From the NCBI GenBank assembly GCA_022572905.1, contig JACZUZ010000085.1:1-7480 (forward strand): a stretch of 7,480 nucleotides of DNA. The letters are read 5' to 3'. Shown here one piece after another: positions 1 to 5,918 of this stretch (position 1 is the first letter of the stretch; the number at the start of each line of letters is the position of its first letter). The position numbers and the translations under genes were made by a program. The DNA comes from Candidatus Zixiibacteriota bacterium. Lineage in GTDB: Bacteria > Zixibacteria > MSB-5A5 > GN15 > JACZUZ01. Below the pieces are notes generated by a model. The model was given only the letters and a program-made list of their open reading frames with translations. It had not been told where the DNA came from and did not search any database.

Positions 1-681
1 GGCCGCCAGGAGATTGGCTGAAGAAGGGAATGCTTGTATAAAGTGAGGATTGAATTCCTGAAGTTTGGAAAAAATTCGCTTGAGAGCTTCACCCTGGAGA
101 TGGTAGGACGAGAACACCAGAGCCCGCTGGAAGGGTTCATAAATCCAGAGCGGATCGCCGGGATTCTTGGCGACAACACCGGCTCTGAAAACTGCGCTGC
201 GAGATGTTGGCGTATAGCCAACCTGGCTCCAGATATGATGACTATATGCGCTTTCAATGGCCTGCGAGACCCTCTTTTCTTCGAAGAACCCCATAGGTTC
301 AGCGGTTGAACCCCCGGTGGTGACATATTTCCTCCGCTGAACGGGAATATTTCCGACAGTGAAGCGCTCACAGTTTTCCTGCATCATTTCTCTGTTCAGC
401 AGCGGTAGTTCCATCAGAATTTCTTTAGGATTGCGCCTCTCCCAACCCGCTCTGAACTGCGGTTGCTCTGAATAAAAGTCAGTTAATACCGAAATCTTCG
501 AAAAAAGCTCTCGAAGTTTTTGACATTCAAACCGCTCCAATTCTTCAGAGCTCTGGTAATTTTCAATCGCGAGGGATTTGAGAGTTTTCCTGTATGTCGA
601 GCCGTAGATATAGGACGGATGAACTATTCGCGAAATATGCTTCGCCATCCGCCGTATTTTTTGATTGAGCCAGTTAGTCAC
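1..681 (-). CDS. PaaK/CapK-like adenylate-forming ligase, N-terminal part (cut by left edge)
   Basis: An uninterrupted minus-strand frame runs from a GTG at 681 to the left edge, giving 227 codons. An in-frame TAA at 694-696 lies just upstream. The key evidence is the Gly/Ser/Thr-rich stretch TTGGSTAEPMGFF at residues 121-133. This matches the ATP-phosphate-binding A3 motif of the phenylacetate-CoA ligase (PaaK)/CapK branch of the ANL superfamily. Before it lies the usual helical N-terminus of this family (EELERFECQKLRELF, residues 46-60). After it comes a segment like 'YEPFQRALVFSSYHL' (181-195). Family members are about 430-470 residues, so roughly half the protein, including the adenylate-binding core, lies outside the window. 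An ATG at 648 is an alternative start; neither start has a clear Shine-Dalgarno sequence. Family members either activate aryl or acyl acids as CoA thioesters or act in capsule or polysaccharide biosynthesis, and this fragment cannot separate these roles. It is divergent from the next gene. Confidence 0.82.
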   Translation of the reverse strand, partial: MTNWLNQKIRRMAKHISRIVHPSYIYGSTYRKTLKSLAIENYQSSEELERFECQKLRELFSKISVLTDFYSEQPQFRAGWERRNPKEILMELPLLNREMMQENCERFTVGNIPVQRRKYVTTGGSTAEPMGFFEEKRVSQAIESAYSHHIWSQVGYTPTSRSAVFRAGVVAKNPGDPLWIYEPFQRALVFSSYHLQGEALKRIFSKLQEFNPHFIQAFPSSANLLAA

Positions 682-958
682 GATAGTATGATATTATTCA
701 CGAAAAATCTTGTTCTCAGGTAGCTCTACCGGTCGCGGCCACACACAGAATAAGGCGCTTCCGCTCTCTGACGCTCACAAAAAAACGTGTTGCCTCTTGG
801 GAAAACGAGGATATATTGACCTGTGGAACTTTCGCCCGCGCTTTGCGTAGTCAGAAGGAGCGCGGCGGCCTATTGCCCCGCCTACTTGCATACTGTATTA
901 GAGACTCCTCACGCTCCTATGCGGTAGATTTTCGACTTCAAAAGAACTTCGCCATTAC
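682..958. other. Divergent intergenic region
   Basis: These 277 nt separate the divergent ligase and secreted-protein genes and must hold the promoters for both, but no good -35/-10 pair stands out. TTGACC at 816-821 has no -10 at the right distance, and TACTGT at 891-896 matches TATAAT poorly. A GC-rich inverted repeat, CCGCGCT at 836-842 and AGCGCGG at 859-865, could form a hairpin. No convincing coding frame is seen. Confidence 0.5.
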
Positions 959-2893
959 ATGTCAATTGACCCCTTGAGAGGAAAAAATAAATTGAAGAAA
1001 TTAGCCCTTAAATTCGGAGTCATCGCCACAGTTTTTCTGGCGCTTAGCGCTCAGACATCAATGTCTGCTCCATTTTCCGAAGCGGCTCGCAACAGAACCG
1101 CAAGCCCATTAAGTCTCGCGCCCGAAAATACGGCCAATACGTTTTTGGACCAAAATATTTTCGCCGAGCTTAACACCCAACCCGCATATCAGGCCGGAGA
1201 TACGACTTTCTTTCTTTGTAATATCGGCGCCTACGACTTTGGAAGCGGATTTGGCGGCACCGATTGCTGGGGATGGCGCGACTCAAACGGGACCGATTAC
1301 GCGATCATGGGAACGCTGGGCGGAATTTCCTTTTTCAATGCGACAACATTCGAGTTTATCCAGACTGTGCCGGGTCCTGGGCCTTGCGGAGCGACTTGGC
1401 GCGATATGGCCACTTACCAAAACTATTGCTATGCTGTATCGGAATGTGGCGATGCTACTGATCGGGGGATGATGGTTATGGACATGCAGTACCTTCCGGA
1501 TAGTGTCAAGCTCCTGGGAAGATTCTTAGTTAACAATACTGCAAATTGGTGGTCGCATAATCTGGCTATTGATACCGTTAAAGGGTTTCTGTATATCGAA
1601 GGAAATTTCACAAGTAATTCGGGTTTTTCCGTTTTTGTTCACGACCTTGCCGACCCGTCCAGCCCGGCTTTTGTGGGTAGTTTTGGACCGGCTTTCGGCA
1701 TTCACGATATCTATGCTATGAACGACACTGTTTATCTGGCGGAAGGGGGTTCATCAAGTTTTTCAATCTGGGATATGGCCAATAAATCATTACCTACACT
1801 TATCACGCGCTGGACTTCTCCAACCGGTGGACTAGCTCACAATATTTGGCCTACGGATGACAGAACTCACGTTGTTACAACTGAAGAGACGATCGGTAAA
1901 ACAGTCAAAATCTGGGATATTCAGGATTTGAATAATATCCAGATTGTGGGTGAATACCTCGCTCCCGCTGGCCTGGCGCACAACGCGCATGTGGAAAATG
2001 ACACGCTATACCTTTCACACTATGAATCAGGAGTGGCTATTGTTGATATAACAGACCCAACCAACCCAACCGAAATAGCGCTCTTCGATACCTGGGTGAC
2101 GGAAAATCCCGGCTTTAACGGTTGCTGGGGTATTTTCCCCCACACCGGCAGTGATTTGGTCTATGCGGCCAATACGGACAATGTTCTCCTAATATTCAGC
2201 AAACAACACGCGGTTCTTGGTGATACGATGGTCGTGGAACATGCGCTGGGTGGGGCCGGGAATTCGGTCCGGGTTCGAGTAAGCGCCACGAATTCAATGC
2301 TAGCCCCGAGTTACACGGTTCCATTCGGTTGGACGGGCCCGATGAATCTGACCTTTGATTCGGTTTCAATCGCGGGAACCAGAGCCGATGGATTCGAGGT
2401 CGTTGATAACGTCGCTTTTGATCCTTTCGGCAAGCGAGCCGCATACCAGATAATCGCTTCAACTTCTAACCCTAGGGTGGGGCTGGAACCCGGAACCGGA
2501 CCGATATTAGATCTCTTCTTCACCATACCGGGCTCTCCGGGGGATACTACTAATCCCATTGTTCTAACATCATTTTCCGGAGTTTCTCCCGTATTCGGAA
2601 CTCAATGCCAGATAGTCTTGAATGCAGAAATTTCCCAAGGTTCGTTGACGCTTTTCACTTGCTGTGATCTCGCAGGTGACGTTGATGACGTCGGAGATGT
2701 GAACGTCGGTGACGCCAGCTATATCGTCAATTACATTTTCCTGGGCGGCGCCACCCCCCCATGTTGCGATCAGGCCGACGCTGACGGAGGCGGAGATGTG
2801 AACATTGGTGACGCTTCTTATATTTTGAAATATATTTTCCATGATGGAGCTTTGCCCCAATGCCCCATTCCAAGCGATTTGACTTGTCTGTAG
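959..2893 (+). CDS. Secreted choice-of-anchor-B (LVIVD propeller) protein with cohesin-like domain and C-terminal dockerin
   Basis: This is a 644-residue exported protein. Residues 11-31 form a signal peptide, with basic KLKK followed by the hydrophobic run LALKFGVIATVFLAL. Residues 84-415 resemble the choice-of-anchor-B/LVIVD family. They show the expected opening (CWGWRDSNGTDYAIMG, then FIQTVPGP and ATWRDMATY), followed by blade-like units such as VAIVDITDPTNPTEIALF (359-376), consistent with a beta-propeller. Residues 420-566 look like a cohesin-like beta-sandwich (LDLFFTIPGSPGDTT, then a closing GSLTL strand), a weaker call. Residues 568-644 are a type I dockerin with two calcium loops, DVDDVGDVNVGD and DADGGGDVNIGD, each followed by a helix (YIVNYIF, YILKYIF), plus paired cysteines and an LTCL end. 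The name 'choice of anchor' reflects that this family carries different surface anchors; here the dockerin takes that place. The propeller's ligand or activity is unknown. The annotated ATG has no Shine-Dalgarno; an in-frame TTG at 992, with GAGAGG ten bases upstream, would remove the first 11 residues and give a more typical signal peptide. Confidence 0.85.
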   Translation: MSIDPLRGKNKLKKLALKFGVIATVFLALSAQTSMSAPFSEAARNRTASPLSLAPENTANTFLDQNIFAELNTQPAYQAGDTTFFLCNIGAYDFGSGFGGTDCWGWRDSNGTDYAIMGTLGGISFFNATTFEFIQTVPGPGPCGATWRDMATYQNYCYAVSECGDATDRGMMVMDMQYLPDSVKLLGRFLVNNTANWWSHNLAIDTVKGFLYIEGNFTSNSGFSVFVHDLADPSSPAFVGSFGPAFGIHDIYAMNDTVYLAEGGSSSFSIWDMANKSLPTLITRWTSPTGGLAHNIWPTDDRTHVVTTEETIGKTVKIWDIQDLNNIQIVGEYLAPAGLAHNAHVENDTLYLSHYESGVAIVDITDPTNPTEIALFDTWVTENPGFNGCWGIFPHTGSDLVYAANTDNVLLIFSKQHAVLGDTMVVEHALGGAGNSVRVRVSATNSMLAPSYTVPFGWTGPMNLTFDSVSIAGTRADGFEVVDNVAFDPFGKRAAYQIIASTSNPRVGLEPGTGPILDLFFTIPGSPGDTTNPIVLTSFSGVSPVFGTQCQIVLNAEISQGSLTLFTCCDLAGDVDDVGDVNVGDASYIVNYIFLGGATPPCCDQADADGGGDVNIGDASYILKYIFHDGALPQCPIPSDLTCL

Positions 2894-3012
2894 TCTGGAG
2901 TTCATTCGGTCAGCTATTGTTTTAGCTCCTCAAAATCGACAATCCAATTTCAAATCTCACTAATTTTCAGAGAGAATATTCCCAGATGAGGCATATCCTG
3001 CGGCTATTGGGT

Positions 3013-3041
3013 TTGTCCTTGACCTGAGGCTTTGATATACT
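3013..3041 (+). promoter_or_regulatory. Probable promoter of the thiolase/CoA-transferase operon
   Basis: TATACT at 3036-3041 matches the sigma-70 -10 consensus at five of six bases. It is preceded by TGA (3033-3035), giving an extended -10 element. TTGTCC at 3013-3018 lies 17 nt upstream as a weak -35 (four of six). Transcription would begin near 3048, leaving a leader of about 18 nt that just contains the AAGGA site of the thiolase gene. Assignment is by consensus only. Confidence 0.5.
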
Positions 3042-3054
3042 TTCAGATGTGAGC

Positions 3055-3059
3055 AAGGA
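3055..3059 (+). promoter_or_regulatory. Shine-Dalgarno site that decides the thiolase start
   Basis: AAGGA sits 7 nt before the ATG at 3067, an ideal spacing. The upstream in-frame GTG at 3049 would begin almost at the predicted transcription start and would place this site inside the coding region. The ATG also puts the catalytic residues at numbers typical of the family. Confidence 0.6.
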
Positions 3060-3066
3060 TGTAAGC

Positions 3067-4257
3067 ATGGTTTCCAACAAAGTATTCATTGTCGGCTCAT
3101 GTCGAACTGCAATCGGCAAGTTTGGCGGTACGCTTATGAAACTCAGCGCGGCCGATATGGGGGTAGTAGTAGCTGGAGACGCTCTGAAGAGATCCGGCAT
3201 CGAGGCCAAAAGTATAGAAGAGTCATTCTTCGGTTGCGGTCGCCAGGCCGGGACCGGACCGAATGTGGCTCGTCAAATCACTCACCGAATCGGCGTCCCG
3301 GTTGATCGACCTGCGACGACAATTAACATGGCCTGCGCTTCGAGTATACAAACTATAATTGAAGCCGCTCGGGCTATCCGGCTGGGAGAAAGAGATGTTG
3401 TATTGGTGGGCGGAACAGAGTCGATGAGTAATGTTCCGCATTACATTTTTGGGGCGCGCTGGGGCATTCCTTTGGGTAAGTCCGCTCTGGTTGACGCAAT
3501 GTATCACGACGGGTTTCATTGCAAACTCTGCGATATGGTGATGGGAGAGACCGTCGATAAGCTCGCGAAGGTCAAGAATATTTCACGCGGGGATCAAGAT
3601 GAATACGCTCTTCTTTCACAAAACCGTACCGCGATTTCGCAGAAAAGAGGAACATTCACGAAAGAAATTACACCTGTGACAGTGAAGTCTCGTAAAGGTG
3701 ATAAAGTATTTGAAATAGATGAACACCCGCGGGAGGGAGCAACGCTTGATGGATTCGCCAAGCTCAAACCTATTTTTGGAGCTGACGGGACAGTAACAGC
3801 GGGCAACGCCTGCGGAATCACAGACGGCGCTTCGGCGATGATTATGCTGAGCGAGAAAAAGCTAAACGAGTTGGGAGTTTCACCCGATGTGGAGTTGATA
3901 GAATACAGCCAGTCCGGCGTTAAACCGGAATTGATGGGGCTGGGACCTGTGCCCGCTGTAAAGAAACTTCTTAAAAAATCTGACCTGAACTTATCTGACA
4001 TAGATTTGATCGAACTCAACGAGGCGTTTGCCGGGCAGGTTCTGGCCTGCCAGCGTGAGCTTGGATTGGACATGGATAAACTTAATGTAAAAGGCGGCGC
4101 GATCGCTCTGGGCCATCCGATCGGCGCCACCGGAGCGCGCATCGTAACAACATTGGTTCACACCATGCGCGATCAAAACGTGGAGTATGGCATGGCAACG
4201 CTCTGCGTTTCGGGAGGACAGGGCGCAGCGCTTCTATTGCGTAACTGCGGTAACTAA
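3067..4257 (+). CDS. Thiolase (acetyl-CoA C-acyltransferase)
   Basis: Thiolases catalyse CoA-dependent cleavage of a 3-ketoacyl-CoA to acetyl-CoA and a shortened acyl-CoA, or the reverse Claisen condensation. From the ATG at 3067 the protein has 396 residues, normal for the family. It begins with the standard first strand VFIVGSCRTAIGKFGG. All catalytic elements are visible: the nucleophilic Cys90 in NMACASSIQ, the NEAFA motif, His350 in GGAIALGHPIGATGAR and the acid/base Cys380 in LCVSGGQGAA. These match Cys89, His348 and Cys378 of the Zoogloea enzyme. An in-frame GTG at 3049 would add six residues but is disfavoured by the promoter and ribosome-site positions. It is the first gene of the operon, 27 nt ahead of the CoA-transferase beta gene, so it probably performs the last cleavage step of the same pathway. 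Chain-length and substrate preference cannot be read from the sequence; the active-site context (CASS in place of CGSG) does not settle it. Confidence 0.92.
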   Translation: MVSNKVFIVGSCRTAIGKFGGTLMKLSAADMGVVVAGDALKRSGIEAKSIEESFFGCGRQAGTGPNVARQITHRIGVPVDRPATTINMACASSIQTIIEAARAIRLGERDVVLVGGTESMSNVPHYIFGARWGIPLGKSALVDAMYHDGFHCKLCDMVMGETVDKLAKVKNISRGDQDEYALLSQNRTAISQKRGTFTKEITPVTVKSRKGDKVFEIDEHPREGATLDGFAKLKPIFGADGTVTAGNACGITDGASAMIMLSEKKLNELGVSPDVELIEYSQSGVKPELMGLGPVPAVKKLLKKSDLNLSDIDLIELNEAFAGQVLACQRELGLDMDKLNVKGGAIALGHPIGATGARIVTTLVHTMRDQNVEYGMATLCVSGGQGAALLLRNCGN

Positions 4258-4284
4258 AATTTCGGCTGTCTGAAAAGCTAAATT

Positions 4285-5088
4285 ATGTCGAGAGCGCAAG
4301 CGCAAATTAGTATGACATCCAGTCCCAAATCAGATTACACCATGGCCGAATTGATGGTAGTGGCGGCCTCTCGTGAAATTAAGGATAATGAGATAGTTTT
4401 TGTCGGAATGCGCTTACCTCTCCTGGCTTTTCTTCTGGCAAAGCGCCTGCATGCGCCGAGCGCAGTGGCGCTTTTTGAAAATGGAGTGATTCGCGAGTCC
4501 CCGGCAAACGAGCTATTGTTCACTATGGGCGACCCACCTAATATTCTTGGAGCAACTATGGCCACGAGTATGATTACTGTAATGTCCCTGCTTCAAAGTG
4601 GAAAAGTCGATGTCGGTTTTCTGGGCGCCGGCGAAGTAGATAAATTCGGAAATCTGAATTCGACTCTGGTGATAAAGCAAGACGGATCGAAAGTTCGGCT
4701 TCCCGGTTCTGGAGGAGCAGCGGATATTGCCTCGCTGGCAGGACGAATTGTTACGCTTATGGATCATTCTCGCAAGAGATTGCCCGAACGTGTGTCGTAT
4801 CTGACTTCGCCCGGTTATGGTTCCGGTCCGAATTGGCGCGAACAGGTCGGATTAGTCCGCGGCGGCGCTGATTGTTTGATTACCACCAAGGGAATCCTGC
4901 GTTTTGACTCTGAGACAAAAGAGGCCTATCTGGACACTATCCATGAAAACATAGACCTTAAAGAAATAATATCTGAAACCGGATGGGCGCTGAAGACATC
5001 CGACAATTTGCGAAAGACATCCAACCCAACAGATGAAGAGCTGAGCGTGGTGCGCGAACTCGACCCCAACAGATTCTGGACGGCGTAA
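4285..5088 (+). CDS. Family I CoA-transferase, beta subunit (GctB-like)
   Basis: This is the beta subunit of a heteromeric family I CoA-transferase, which moves CoA from a donor thioester to a free carboxylic acid through a glutamyl-CoA intermediate. The 267 residues follow the glutaconate-CoA-transferase-B pattern. YTMAELMVVAASREI opens the domain. ALFENGVIRESP carries the expected catalytic glutamate (Glu65). GFLGAGEVDKFGNLNST (111-127) and VRLPGSGGAADIA (137-149) are family signatures, and the C-terminus has the TGWAL/PTDEEL/LDPNRFW pattern (232-265). The first 17 residues are extra relative to typical members, so translation may start later, at ATG 4312 or 4342; none of the candidates has a strong Shine-Dalgarno. 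The partner alpha subunit is not adjacent but two genes downstream, after the crotonase. Retention of Glu argues for a true transferase over the decarboxylase (AibAB) or ring-hydrolase (IpdAB) offshoots of this fold. The acid substrate is unknown. Confidence 0.88.
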   Translation: MSRAQAQISMTSSPKSDYTMAELMVVAASREIKDNEIVFVGMRLPLLAFLLAKRLHAPSAVALFENGVIRESPANELLFTMGDPPNILGATMATSMITVMSLLQSGKVDVGFLGAGEVDKFGNLNSTLVIKQDGSKVRLPGSGGAADIASLAGRIVTLMDHSRKRLPERVSYLTSPGYGSGPNWREQVGLVRGGADCLITTKGILRFDSETKEAYLDTIHENIDLKEIISETGWALKTSDNLRKTSNPTDEELSVVRELDPNRFWTA

Positions 5089-5120
5089 GTCGGCGCTTTT
5101 CAACCATCTGATTAGCGAAT

Positions 5121-5891
5121 ATGAAATTCTCTAAAATCAATTTAGCAATTGACAACCGTGTCGCCAGAATTACCCTGAACGCCCCGCCGAATAACATCAT
5201 TGATACACAAATGATGGAAGAGATAACTAGCGCCATTGAAAGCGTTGAAAAGAATAATCCGGAAATTTTCCTGTTGCTCTTTGATGGAGCCGGGCAAAAA
5301 GCCTTTTCCAGCGGCGTTGAAATACGCGAACACACGCCTGAACTCGTTCCCAAAATGCTAACTTCATTTCACAAGATTTTCCGCCAGCTTATCGAATCCA
5401 GATTTCTCACTCTATCGGCCGTGCATGGCCACTGTCTGGGCGGCGGATTTGAGCTGGCCGTCTTCTGTGATTTTGTGATCGCGGAAGAAGGCGCTTCATT
5501 CGGCTTGCCCGAAATAAAGTTAGCCTGTTTCCCGCCGGTGGCCGTGGCGCTGTTGCCTGAATTGATCGGCAGAAAACGCTCCGACAGGTTGATTCTTACG
5601 GGAGAGTCAATAGACGCCAGTACAGCCCACGAATGGGGATTAGTCAGTTTCATTTGTGAAAACGGAAAACTCGCTGAGTCACAGAATAGTTTGTTGGATA
5701 CCATGCGCGGTTTGAGCGTGTCCACCCTGCAATTGACCCAAAAACTCCGTTCCGAATGGAAAGAAACATTTCTATCTAATTTAGAACAAGCCGAGAAAAT
5801 TTATCTGGAAGAACTAACTAAGACCGCAGACATGAATGAAGGAATTGATTCGTTTCTGAAAAAAAGAAAACCAATCTGGGAAAGCAAATAG
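5121..5891 (+). CDS. Enoyl-CoA hydratase/isomerase (crotonase), resembling cyclohexa-1,5-diene-carbonyl-CoA hydratase
   Basis: This is a 256-residue crotonase-fold enzyme of normal length, expected to add water across the double bond of an enoyl- or dienoyl-CoA. The oxyanion-hole elements are FSSGVEI (62-68) and the Gly-rich loop VHGHCLGGGFELA (101-113). The two hydratase glutamates are both present, Glu111 in GGGFELA and Glu131 in GLPEIKL, 20 residues apart as in rat Glu144/Glu164. From memory, NIIDTQMMEEI near the N-terminus, REHTPELVPKML (69-80) and LPEIKLACFPPVAVALLPE (129-147) look closer to the Dch/BamR hydratases of the benzoyl-CoA pathway than to fatty-acid enoyl-CoA hydratases. Other crotonases share part of this pattern, so the substrate stays open. 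The gene lies between the two CoA-transferase subunit genes, with 32 nt before and 27 nt after it, which indicates co-transcription. No clear Shine-Dalgarno precedes the ATG. Confidence 0.87.
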   Translation: MKFSKINLAIDNRVARITLNAPPNNIIDTQMMEEITSAIESVEKNNPEIFLLLFDGAGQKAFSSGVEIREHTPELVPKMLTSFHKIFRQLIESRFLTLSAVHGHCLGGGFELAVFCDFVIAEEGASFGLPEIKLACFPPVAVALLPELIGRKRSDRLILTGESIDASTAHEWGLVSFICENGKLAESQNSLLDTMRGLSVSTLQLTQKLRSEWKETFLSNLEQAEKIYLEELTKTADMNEGIDSFLKKRKPIWESK

Positions 5892-5918
5892 CCAGGACTT
5901 TTTGGCTTAAGAAAAGCA

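Noticed and set aside
34..723. Small plus-strand frames at 34-309 and 520-723
   Set aside because: They lie opposite the continuous PaaK/CapK-like frame, which has a recognisable motif, and their own translations show no family features.
2570..2905. 111-codon minus-strand frame opposite the dockerin
   Set aside because: It is antisense to the conserved calcium-loop repeats, and its regularity only mirrors them.
2894..2940. Terminator after the first dockerin gene
   Set aside because: Only a 5-bp AGCTA/TAGCT stem is present, with no following T run; too weak to call.
3019..3041. TTGACC at 3019-3024 as -35 for TATACT
   Set aside because: The spacing is only 11 nt; TTGTCC at 3013-3018 has the normal 17 nt, and the extended -10 lowers the need for a good -35.
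3594..4142. 182-codon minus-strand frame inside the thiolase gene
   Set aside because: It overlaps a fully conserved thiolase with all catalytic residues; the translation is Ser/Pro-rich and resembles no known protein.
5892..5918. AGCCA/TGGCT hairpin between the crotonase and alpha-subunit genes
   Set aside because: A 5-bp stem with an 8-nt loop in a 27-nt gap is common by chance and unlikely to be a terminator inside the operon.
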